From: an uncultured Thiomonas sp.
Lineage (GTDB): Bacteria > Pseudomonadota > Gammaproteobacteria > Burkholderiales > Burkholderiaceae_C
DNA: 12,259 nt
Direction of reading: 5' to 3'
NCBI GenBank assembly: GCA_937927695.1
Contig: CALBRU010000029.1
Coordinates: forward strand, 1-12,259
A program made the translations under genes and the position numbers. The notes under the pieces were generated by a model. The model ran no database searches and had not been told where the DNA came from. It saw only the letters and a list, made by a program, of their open reading frames with translations. Of this stretch, positions 6,127-12,259 are shown piece by piece (position 1 is the stretch's first letter; each line of letters begins with the position of its first letter).

Positions 6127-6930
6127 ATGCCGCCCGACGCCACAACCCTTCCCGTTACCCGACCCAAGGTGCTGGTGACCGGCGGCGCGCACCGGCTGGG
6201 GCGGGAAATCGCCTTGCATCTGGCCGCACAAGGCTGGGATGTCGCGGTGCACTATCACCGCTCAAAACCGGCGGCCGACGCGGTTTGTGCCGAGGCGCGG
6301 GCGCTGGGGGCGCAAGCCGCTGCCGTCGGCGCCGACCTGTTCGACCCCGCCGCCGCGCGAGACCTGTTGCCGCAGGCTGTCGCAGCCTTGGGCCGGGTGG
6401 ACGCGGTGGTGAACAATGCGGCGTTGTTCGAGTTCGACGACGCGCAGCACTTCAGCGTGGAAGCGGCGCAGCGTCACTACCAAGTCAACACCATCGCCCC
6501 GGTGCTGCTGGCGCAGGCGCTGCACGCGCAGTTGAGCGCGCGCGGCGCGCAGGGCTGCGTGGTCAATTTGCTCGATCAGAAGCTCGCCAATCCCGATCCG
6601 GACTATCTCTCCTACACCCTGTCGAAAGCGGCGCTGCAGGCCGCTACCGTGGCGCTGGCGCAGGCGCTGGCGCCCGTGCTGCGGGTGTTGGGCGTGGCGC
6701 CGGGCCTGATGCTGCCTTCCGGCCCGATGACCGATGATGAATTCACCCGCGTGCACAGCCGCACGCCCTTGCAGCGCGGCAGCACGCCGCAAGACGTGGC
6801 GCAGGCTGTGCATTTCGCGCTGCAGGCCCGCGCCATGACCGGCGCCACCCTGCTGGTCGATGGCGGCCAGCATCTCGCGGGCACCGGGCGCGACGTGCTG
6901 TTTGCCGCGCGCGATCAGGCGCCCCGTTAA
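6127..6930 (+). CDS. SDR oxidoreductase, pteridine-reductase (PTR1/FolM)-like
   Basis: A 267-aa short-chain dehydrogenase/reductase. The cofactor-binding motif TGGAHRLG lies at about 18-25, followed by NNAA in the middle. In place of the usual catalytic Ser there is Asp150 (VNLLDQK), with Tyr163 and Lys167 (YTLSK). The Asp-13-Tyr-4-Lys spacing is the same as in Leishmania PTR1 (Asp181, Tyr194, Lys198), and RLG in the glycine motif also resembles PTR1/FolM rather than general SDRs. An NAD(P)H-dependent reductase of dihydropterins is the likely role, which fits folB lying 16 nt downstream. It is cytoplasmic. ATG 6127 has only a weak upstream AGAAAG, and it is the first gene of the apparent folB-ttcA operon. 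A different SDR substrate cannot be excluded. Confidence 0.85.
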   Translation: MPPDATTLPVTRPKVLVTGGAHRLGREIALHLAAQGWDVAVHYHRSKPAADAVCAEARALGAQAAAVGADLFDPAAARDLLPQAVAALGRVDAVVNNAALFEFDDAQHFSVEAAQRHYQVNTIAPVLLAQALHAQLSARGAQGCVVNLLDQKLANPDPDYLSYTLSKAALQAATVALAQALAPVLRVLGVAPGLMLPSGPMTDDEFTRVHSRTPLQRGSTPQDVAQAVHFALQARAMTGATLLVDGGQHLAGTGRDVLFAARDQAPR

Positions 6931-6946
6931 TTCAAGGAATCTCACC

Positions 6947-7348
6947 ATGTTCAGTGCCCTGTCGCACCCCGCCCTGCGCGCTTGCCGCCGCCTGTTTTTG
7001 CAGAACTACGAAGTCAACATCAATATCGGTGTGCACGAGTTCGAAAAGCGGGGCGAGCAGCGTGTGCTCATCAATGTCGATCTGTTCATTCCACTGGCCA
7101 TGTCCACCCCGCAGCAGGACAAGCTCGACGAAGTGGTCGATTACGACTTCATGCGCAGCGTGATCGCGGCGCGTATTGCGCGCGGCCACATCCATCTGCA
7201 GGAAACCCTGTGCGACGACGTGGCGCGCATCATGCTCGAACATCCGCGGGTGAAGGCCGTGCGGGTGTCCACCGAAAAGCCCGACGTCTATCCCGATTGC
7301 GAGAGCGTGGGCGTGGAAGTGTTTCATGTGAAGGATTTGCAGCCATGA
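6947..7348 (+). CDS. folB: Dihydroneopterin aldolase
   Basis: A 133-aa protein, a little longer than E. coli FolB (about 122 aa), with an N-terminal extension of roughly 12 residues. Expected active-site positions can be seen: Glu31 in NIGVHEFEKRG, Tyr66 in VVDYDFM and Lys111 in VSTEKPD, corresponding to the Glu, Tyr and Lys used by known dihydroneopterin aldolases. The usual LIE motif is LQE here (HLQETLCDDVARIM). The enzyme converts 7,8-dihydroneopterin to 6-hydroxymethyl-dihydropterin and glycolaldehyde in folate synthesis and normally forms oligomeric rings in the cytoplasm. AAGGA at 6934-6938 is 8 nt from ATG 6947, which settles the start. The stop overlaps the ttcA start by 4 bp (ATGA), a sign of translational coupling. 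Confidence 0.9.
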   Translation: MFSALSHPALRACRRLFLQNYEVNINIGVHEFEKRGEQRVLINVDLFIPLAMSTPQQDKLDEVVDYDFMRSVIAARIARGHIHLQETLCDDVARIMLEHPRVKAVRVSTEKPDVYPDCESVGVEVFHVKDLQP

Positions 7349-8277
7349 GTGATACGGCAGCCGATTCGCCACCCGTCTGCGCGGCCAGCTACCGGGCCGC
7401 CCACAAGGCCCTGTTCGAGAACAACAAGCTCTCCAAGCGCCTGCACCGGCTTATTGGGCAGGCGGTGGTGGACTTCAACATGATCGAGCAGGGCGACAAG
7501 GTGATGGTCTGCATGTCCGGCGGCAAAGATAGCTACGCCCTGCTCGACATTCTGCTGAGCCTGCGCGAACGCGCGCCGATCGACTTCGATCTGGTGGCCG
7601 TCAACCTCGACCAGAAGCAGCCCGGCTTCCCGCAAGAGGTGCTGCCTGACTATCTCAAGAGCCGCGGTGTGCCCTTTCATATCGAGGAACAGGACACCTA
7701 TTCCATCGTCAAGTCCATCATCCCCGAGGGCAAGACCACCTGCGGACTGTGCTCGCGGCTGCGGCGCGGCATTCTCTACCGCGTGGCGGGCGAGCTGGGG
7801 GCGACCAAGATCGCCCTCGGCCACCACCGGGACGACATTCTCGAAACCTTTTTTCTCAATCTGTTCTTCGGCGGCAAGCTCAAGGGCATGCCGCCCAAAC
7901 TGGTGAGTGACGACGGCAAACACGTGGTCATCCGCCCGCTGGCCTATGTGGAAGAGGCCGACCTGGAGCGCTGGGCCGAGTTGCGCGCCTTTCCGCTCAT
8001 TCCCTGCACTTTGTGCGGCAGCCAGGAGAATGCGCAGCGCAAACAGGTCAAGGCCATGCTGCGGCAATGGGAGCGCGAGATGCCGGGCCGCGCGCAGACC
8101 ATGTTCAACGCGCTCACGCAGGTAGTGCCTTCGCATCTGGCCGACCGTAGCTTGTTCGACTTCGCGAGCTTGCGCGCCACCGGGCTGCCCGACCCGATGG
8201 GCGACATCGCCTTCGACGCGGAACCTTGCAGCGGCGCAGGCGAACTCCCGCGCGCGCAATCCGTCCAATGGTTTTGA
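7345..8277 (+). CDS. ttcA: tRNA 2-thiocytidine(32) synthetase TtcA
   Basis: A 310-aa PP-loop ATPase. The ATP-binding P-loop motif SGGKDS is at residues 58-63. Two CxxC pairs follow, Cys133/Cys136 (TTCGLCSRLRRG) and Cys221/Cys224 (PCTLCGSQ), which in this family bind the [4Fe-4S] cluster needed for thiolation. GHHRDDILETFFLNLFFGG is the strongly conserved TtcA block between them. The enzyme puts sulfur on cytidine 32 in the anticodon loop of certain tRNAs, using ATP and sulfur from a cysteine desulfurase. The length matches the E. coli protein (about 311 aa), and all key residues are present. The start is fixed by the 4-bp overlap with folB, although no folate link to this reaction is known. 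Confidence 0.96.
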   Translation: MSDTAADSPPVCAASYRAAHKALFENNKLSKRLHRLIGQAVVDFNMIEQGDKVMVCMSGGKDSYALLDILLSLRERAPIDFDLVAVNLDQKQPGFPQEVLPDYLKSRGVPFHIEEQDTYSIVKSIIPEGKTTCGLCSRLRRGILYRVAGELGATKIALGHHRDDILETFFLNLFFGGKLKGMPPKLVSDDGKHVVIRPLAYVEEADLERWAELRAFPLIPCTLCGSQENAQRKQVKAMLRQWEREMPGRAQTMFNALTQVVPSHLADRSLFDFASLRATGLPDPMGDIAFDAEPCSGAGELPRAQSVQWF

Positions 8278-8295
8278 AGTAGAGGAGAACAGGCC

Positions 8296-8922
8296 ATGCG
8301 CTCACCTAACAGCCTAACCCGCCTTTGGCATTCCGCCCGCATCGGCCTGTTGCTGGTGCCCGCGCTGCTGCTCGGCGGCTGCGCTAGCCTGACAGATTTG
8401 CGCGCCACCGTCGTCACCCCCAACCCCGCGCCGCAAGCGCTGGTGGGCGCCAAGGTGCAGGTGCAGGCCGCGCCCGGCAATGCCTACAGCGCCGATGCCT
8501 ACACCCTGCAGACCGCCGTGCTCGACGCCATGACCCAGGCCGGCATGGTGCCTTTGCTGGGCACACCGGCGCCCTACACCGCGCGCTACGCCTACACCGT
8601 GCGTCTCGATCTCGAAGCCACCTACGGCCCCTCGGTCTGGCCCCCGCCCGTGTTGCTGCCCAACGGCGCGGTGTATTTTCCCGGAGGCTGGGGCGGCTGG
8701 GGAGGCGGGATGTTCGGCTGGATGCCGCCGCCCAACTATTACGAGCGCAGTCTCTCGCTCGAAATCCGCGACACCGCCACCGGCGCGCTCATCTGGCAGT
8801 CGCACGCCAGCACCGGCGGTTACGAACGCGGTCTGGCCTCGGTGGCCCTGCCGCTGGCGCAGGCCGCGCTGCGCGGATTTCCTTCGGAGTACGGCGAGCA
8901 CAAGGTGCTGTTCCCGCGCTGA
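8296..8922 (+). CDS. Outer-membrane-type lipoprotein, DUF4136-like
   Basis: A 208-aa protein with a lipoprotein signal: Arg/His-containing N-region, hydrophobic core about residues 16-26, and lipobox LLGGC with acylated Cys29. Ala at +2 predicts sorting to the outer membrane. The mature part resembles DUF4136 lipoproteins: an N-terminal strand segment, the YTLQTAVLDAMTQAGMVPL helix, and a C-terminal SLEIRDTATGALIWQSHAST typical of that fold. Around residues 127-145 there is a glycine- and tryptophan-rich insert (GGWGGWGGGMFGW), flanked by proline runs. The function is unknown. AGAGGAGA at 8281-8288 is a strong ribosome-binding site about 7-9 nt from the ATG. With only 18 nt after ttcA, it is probably the last gene of that operon. 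The DUF4136 assignment is by pattern and is moderate. Confidence 0.82.
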   Translation: MRSPNSLTRLWHSARIGLLLVPALLLGGCASLTDLRATVVTPNPAPQALVGAKVQVQAAPGNAYSADAYTLQTAVLDAMTQAGMVPLLGTPAPYTARYAYTVRLDLEATYGPSVWPPPVLLPNGAVYFPGGWGGWGGGMFGWMPPPNYYERSLSLEIRDTATGALIWQSHASTGGYERGLASVALPLAQAALRGFPSEYGEHKVLFPR

Positions 8923-9003
8923 GGGCGGAACGGATCGCACATTAAACAAAATTTCACATTTGCAACTTATGGTCTTGACTTTCTCTTTTGAGCGAGTCGA
9001 GCC
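8923..9003 (+). promoter_or_regulatory. AT-rich leader upstream of the phytase-like lipoprotein gene
   Basis: The 81-bp gap is strikingly AT-rich between about 8939 and 8992 compared with the flanking GC-rich genes, which marks it as the likely promoter region of the gene at 9004. TTGACT at 8975-8980 is a good -35 hexamer, but no acceptable -10 lies 17 nt downstream. Other pairings such as TTAAAC 8942-8947 with ACTTAT 8965-8970 are weak. I cannot assign a specific promoter. No terminator for the preceding operon is visible here. Confidence 0.35.
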
Positions 9004-11046
9004 ATGCAATTTCCCAAATCTGTTTTAGCCCTAGCGGTTGCCGCGGCACTCTCTTTGTCAGCCTGCGGTGGCGGGGGTACCACCACCGCGTCCAACCCGC
9101 CTGAGCAGCTGGCTGCAGTGCACCAGGCTGCAGTCCAAACCGGGGTCTTTCTCGACTCCGCCGTGGCCGGGGTGGACTACACCACCGACAGCGATGCCAC
9201 CCCGCGCCAGACCAACGCGGCGGGGCAGTTCTTCTACAAACCCGGTGAGACCGTCACCTTCAAGCTCGGCGGCGTTTTGCTGGGTCGCGCCAAGGGCGCC
9301 GATGTGGTGGCGCTGGCCGACCTCGATGGACAGGGCGAAGACGCCCCCCGCACCCAGAACACCGCGCAACTGCTGCAGGCGCTCGATGACGACGGCGACC
9401 CGAACAACGGCATCGTCATTCGCGATGCGGTGCGCCAGCGCTTTGCCAACATCAAGTGCGATCTGTCCGACCGCGCCCAACTGACCGCCCTGTTCCAGCA
9501 GCAACTCGCCGATCTCAAGCTCAGCCTCACCGATCCGCGTTACGCCAAGGCGCACCTCGAAGACTCGCTCTCGCTGATTGGCCGTACCGTCACCAGCACC
9601 TTCACCTACCAGGGCGCGGGCGCGGCGCAGGGCGCGCAGCTCAGCGTGAGCAAGTACGCCATCGGCAGCCAGAGCCGGTTCAACGTGCCCTATCCCGGCA
9701 ATCAGAACTACATCAAGGCCGAGTTCCCCAAAGGCTTCCCCATCAGCTTGGGCTCGGGTTTGGCTCTCAAGGGCGTGGACAAGCAGGGCAATGTGCAGTT
9801 CTGGGTGATGACGGATCGCGGCCCTAACGGAGACTCGCCCGACCTGCAAAACGCCGACGGCAGCACCACCGCGACCAAGTCGTTTCCCGCGCCCGCATTC
9901 AATCCCGAGTTTGGCGTGGTGACCGTGGGCACCGGCAAGGGCAACCGTCGCGCCACGCTGGAAAGCACCACCCCGCTCAAGGACCTCGACGGCGCTGCGA
10001 TGAGCGGCCGCCCCATTCCTCCGGGCACGGTCGGATCGACGGGTGAAACGCCGGTCAGCGACACCCTGCAGATTCTCAAAAACGCGCAGGGCGGCATCGC
10101 ATTTGACGTGCACGGCATCGATCCCGAAGCCGTGGTGGCCACGCCCGATGGCAAGTCGCTGTGGATGACCGACGAGTACGGCCCCTTCGTGTTCAAGGTG
10201 AACGTCGCCAGCGGCCGGATCGAGACCAAGCTGGCGCCCGGCAGCGGCCTGCCCGACATCGTCAAGTATCGCCAGCCCAACCGTGGCATCGAAGCCATTG
10301 CCCTTGCACCCAACGGCAATCTGTTGGCCGGCGTGCAGAGCATTCTCAAGATGGATGACGCCAAAGACAGCAACGGCAAAACGCAGAAAACCACCAAAGC
10401 GGTGTTCACTCGCCTGGTGCAAATTCAGCCGGGCGGCGGCACCCGCATGTTTGCGTACCCCCTCACCGATGCCAGCGGGGCCGTTCCCTACAGCAAAAAC
10501 AAGGACGCCAAGATCGGCGACCTCGTGGCGCTCGACGACAACCGCTACCTCATCATCGAGCGCGGCACGCAAGCCGATGGCAAAGATCACAACATGATCT
10601 TCCTCATCGACCTCAGCGGCGCGACCGACCTCACCGGCAAGACCATCAACGGCCTGGAGCCCGAGTATCAGACCTCGCTCAAGGCGCTGACCGACGGCGG
10701 CATCATCCCGGTGAAAAAGACCCTGCTGTTCGATATGGTCGAAGGCAGCGGCTTTGGCTGGGTGTCCGGCAAGACCGAGGGCATGGCCCTGGTGGACGCG
10801 CAGACGATTGCTGTGGCCAACGACAACGACTTCGGCCTTGCGGCGGAAATCGTCGGCCCGAATGGCGAAATCCTCAAAGGTGACGATTGCGAAATGGACG
10901 CCAGCGGCCAGATCCTGGCGGGTACGGGCAAATGCACCGCGCCGGGCGCTTACACCTATCGCATCATCCGCGGCAAACCGTGGGAGACGCCTTCGCGCCT
11001 GTTCCTTATCAAGCTGCCCAAGCCGGTGCTCGACTACGCTTCCTGA
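9004..11046 (+). CDS. Lipoprotein with phytase-like (esterase-like activity) domain
   Basis: A 680-aa secreted lipoprotein. The signal peptide ends at lipobox LSAC (Cys21), followed by a glycine run. Residues about 46-115 form a small beta domain common in proteobacterial surface lipoproteins (GVFLDSAVAGVDYTTDSDAT, then GQFFYKPGETVTFKLGGVLLG). DDDGDPNNGI at about 129-138 is an acidic, calcium-loop-like segment typical of that module. From about residue 240 to the end is the phytase-like propeller domain (PF13449 type, named esterase-like activity of phytase): VMTDRGPNGDSPD at 268-280, WMTDEYGPFVFKV near 387, NRGIEAIALAPNG near 427, IIERGT near 518, and KTEGMALVDAQTIAVANDND at 590. Two late cysteines (GDDCEMD, GKCTAPG) may pair. 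A phosphoester or ester hydrolase outside the inner membrane is likely; true phytase activity is not shown. It lacks a good Shine-Dalgarno. Confidence 0.88.
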   Translation: MQFPKSVLALAVAAALSLSACGGGGTTTASNPPEQLAAVHQAAVQTGVFLDSAVAGVDYTTDSDATPRQTNAAGQFFYKPGETVTFKLGGVLLGRAKGADVVALADLDGQGEDAPRTQNTAQLLQALDDDGDPNNGIVIRDAVRQRFANIKCDLSDRAQLTALFQQQLADLKLSLTDPRYAKAHLEDSLSLIGRTVTSTFTYQGAGAAQGAQLSVSKYAIGSQSRFNVPYPGNQNYIKAEFPKGFPISLGSGLALKGVDKQGNVQFWVMTDRGPNGDSPDLQNADGSTTATKSFPAPAFNPEFGVVTVGTGKGNRRATLESTTPLKDLDGAAMSGRPIPPGTVGSTGETPVSDTLQILKNAQGGIAFDVHGIDPEAVVATPDGKSLWMTDEYGPFVFKVNVASGRIETKLAPGSGLPDIVKYRQPNRGIEAIALAPNGNLLAGVQSILKMDDAKDSNGKTQKTTKAVFTRLVQIQPGGGTRMFAYPLTDASGAVPYSKNKDAKIGDLVALDDNRYLIIERGTQADGKDHNMIFLIDLSGATDLTGKTINGLEPEYQTSLKALTDGGIIPVKKTLLFDMVEGSGFGWVSGKTEGMALVDAQTIAVANDNDFGLAAEIVGPNGEILKGDDCEMDASGQILAGTGKCTAPGAYTYRIIRGKPWETPSRLFLIKLPKPVLDYAS

Positions 11047-11121
11047 GCGCCCCCAGGGTCGGCTCGCCGACCCGCCCCCCGTGGGGGACAAGGAAACTTG
11101 GGGCGGCCCGGCGTTTCCTTG
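11047..11121. repeat. Hairpin-rich intergenic element
   Basis: Three inverted repeats sit in 75 bp directly after the lipoprotein stop: GGGTCGGC/GCCGACCC (11056-11063 and 11066-11073), a C-run against a G-run (11075-11080 and 11083-11087), and CAAGGAAAC/GTTTCCTTG (11089-11097 and 11113-11121; 9-bp perfect arms around a GC-rich 15-nt loop). None is followed by a T-run. The compact, multi-stem form resembles dispersed intergenic repeats of Burkholderiales genomes, but only one copy is in this window. Confidence 0.5.
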
Positions 11122-11140
11122 AGCGCGGCTAGACCATGAC

Positions 11141-11177
11141 ACTCCCGCCTGAGCGAAACACGCAGGCGGGAGTTTTT
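11141..11177 (+). terminator. Intrinsic terminator of the phytase-like lipoprotein gene
   Basis: ACTCCCGCCTG (11141-11151) pairs perfectly with CAGGCGGGAGT (11163-11173) around an 11-nt loop, and TTTTT follows at 11173-11177. This is a strong rho-independent terminator for plus-strand transcription. It lies 94 nt after the lipoprotein stop and abuts the stop codon of the convergent ilvA gene. On the minus strand no T-run follows the stem, so it should work mainly in the plus direction. Confidence 0.88.
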
Positions 11178-12259
11178 CAATTCAAAAACAGCCGCGTCAC
11201 CGGGTTGTCGGTTTCCTCGGTGTAGTGATAGCCGAGTTGCTGCAAAAACTGGCTGAACGCCTTTTTATCTGCAGGCGGCACCTGAATGCCCACCAGCACG
11301 TGGCCGCTGTCGCCGCCCTGGTTGCGGTAGTGGAACAGGCTGATGTTCCAGTCCGGGCTGAGCGCGTCGAGAAAGCGCAGCAGCGCGCCGGGTCGCTCAG
11401 GAAAGTCGAAGCGCAGCAGGCGCTCGTTTTCCGCCATGCTCTGCCCCTGCGCGCCACGCGGCGCGGGGCCGCCGACGAGGTGGCGCACATGCACTTTGGC
11501 CAGTTCGTTGTCGGTCAGGTCGAGCACGCCGTAGCCTGCGCGCTCGAAGGTCTGCGCCATTTTCTGCGCATCCTCGCGGCCGTTGACCGTCAGGCCGACG
11601 AACACATGCGCCTCTTCCGGCCGCTTGATGCGATAGGTGAATTCGGTCACATTGCGCGCGCCCACCAGCCGGCACAGGCGGCGGAAGCTGCCCGGTTTTT
11701 CGGGAATGGTCACGGCAAACAGCGCCTCGCGCGCCTCGCCCACCTCGGCGCGCTCGGCGACGAAGCGCAGGCGGTCGAAGTTCATGTTCGCCCCGCAGGT
11801 CACGGCCACGAGGGTTTCGCCCTTGAGCTGATGCTGCGCGCAATAGGCCTTGACGGCCGCGACCGACATCGCGCCAGAGGGCTCCAGCACGCTGCGAGTG
11901 TCTTCGAACACGTCCTTGATCGCGGCGCTCACCGCGTCGGTATCGACCACGACGAAGTCGTCCACCAGCTCGCGTACCAGGCGGAAGGTTTCGCGCCCCA
12001 CCTGCTTCACCGCCGTGCCGTCGCAAAACAGCCCCACTTCAGACAGCGTGACCCGGCGCCCCGTCTGCACGCTGCGCAACATGGCGTCGGAATCGACCGT
12101 CTGCACTCCGATCACCTTGATCTCCGGCCGCACCGCCTTGATGTAGGACGCCACGCCGGAGATCAGCCCGCCGCCGCCGATGGCGCAGAACACCGCGTGA
12201 ATCGGCGCCTGATGCTGCCTGAGGATTTCCATGCCGATCGTGCCCTGGCCCGCGATCAC
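11177..12259 (-). CDS. ilvA: Threonine ammonia-lyase (biosynthetic), C-terminal part
   Basis: The gene enters from the right window edge, so the N-terminal part with the PLP-binding lysine is missing; 360 codons are visible. The first visible codons (VIAGQGTIGMEIL) are internal. GGGGLISG at about visible residue 28-35 is the PLP phosphate-binding loop, and CGANMNFDRLRFVAER ends the catalytic domain in IlvA fashion. Two ACT-like regulatory domains follow: about 178-262 (ALFAVTIPEKPGSFRRLCRL) and 285-360 (LLRFDFPERPGALLRFLDAL). This two-domain form is the anabolic enzyme, which makes 2-oxobutanoate from threonine for isoleucine synthesis and is usually inhibited by isoleucine at these domains. 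It is cytoplasmic. It converges on the phytase-like lipoprotein gene, with the terminator stem between them. Confidence 0.95.
   Translation of the reverse strand: MIAGQGTIGMEILRQHQAPIHAVFCAIGGGGLISGVASYIKAVRPEIKVIGVQTVDSDAMLRSVQTGRRVTLSEVGLFCDGTAVKQVGRETFRLVRELVDDFVVVDTDAVSAAIKDVFEDTRSVLEPSGAMSVAAVKAYCAQHQLKGETLVAVTCGANMNFDRLRFVAERAEVGEAREALFAVTIPEKPGSFRRLCRLVGARNVTEFTYRIKRPEEAHVFVGLTVNGREDAQKMAQTFERAGYGVLDLTDNELAKVHVRHLVGGPAPRGAQGQSMAENERLLRFDFPERPGALLRFLDALSPDWNISLFHYRNQGGDSGHVLVGIQVPPADKKAFSQFLQQLGYHYTEETDNPVTRLFLN

Noticed and set aside
7324..8268. 314-codon minus-strand open frame opposite ttcA
   Set aside because: There is no recognisable protein sequence, and the sense frame encodes TtcA with all motifs.
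8975..8980. TTGACT as the -35 box of the phytase-like gene
   Set aside because: No acceptable -10 hexamer lies at a 16-18-nt spacing before the ATG.
9058..11142. 694-codon open frame on the minus strand, opposite the phytase-like gene
   Set aside because: Its translation is His/Gly/Ala/Val-rich without recognisable domains and mirrors the codon bias of the sense gene; long antisense frames are common at this GC content.

Overview
The window is GC-rich, tightly packed bacterial chromosome. Gene content and order (DUF3014 protein, MidA-type methyltransferase, pteridine-reductase-like SDR, folB, ttcA, biosynthetic ilvA) fit a betaproteobacterium of the order Burkholderiales. I cannot name the genus from sequence alone. 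There are thirteen protein-coding genes, two of them cut by the window edges. I found no tRNA, rRNA, CRISPR array or insertion sequence.

Layout: (1) 2-454, plus strand, is the C-terminal end of a DUF3014 protein. It runs tail to tail into a LysR-type regulator (372-1313, minus) with an 83-bp coding overlap. (2) The regulator is divergent from a YnfM-like MFS transporter (about 1431-2648, plus). The 117-bp gap holds a good sigma70-type promoter for the regulator and a 17-bp dyad lying on its -35 box. (3) 2735-4579 is a small cassette of slightly different base composition: an AraC-type regulator (plus), then convergent to it a LysE-type exporter and a DUF2000 protein (both minus). Regulator and exporter overlap by 78 bp at their 3' ends, and a perfect 19-bp dyad lies just upstream of the DUF2000 gene. 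(4) 4676-6108, minus: MidA/NDUFAF7-like methyltransferase followed by a 63-aa DUF2905 membrane protein. (5) 6127-8922, plus: a compact apparent operon of PTR1-like SDR, folB, ttcA and an outer-membrane-type lipoprotein. It starts only 18 bp from the divergent methyltransferase gene. (6) 9004-11046, plus: a 680-aa lipoprotein with a phytase-like/esterase-like domain, followed by a hairpin-rich intergenic element and a clear intrinsic terminator. (7) 11177-12259, minus: the C-terminal part of threonine ammonia-lyase IlvA with its two ACT-like domains.

How they work together: the SDR and FolB form a pterin/folate module, co-transcribed with the tRNA 2-thiocytidine enzyme TtcA. The LysR/MFS and AraC/LysE pairs look like two independently regulated efflux units placed side by side. 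Nothing here is strong evidence for a wholly new system. The best leads are the AraC-LysE-DUF2000 cassette with its dyad, the two convergent coding overlaps of about 80 bp, and the hairpin array at 11047-11121.
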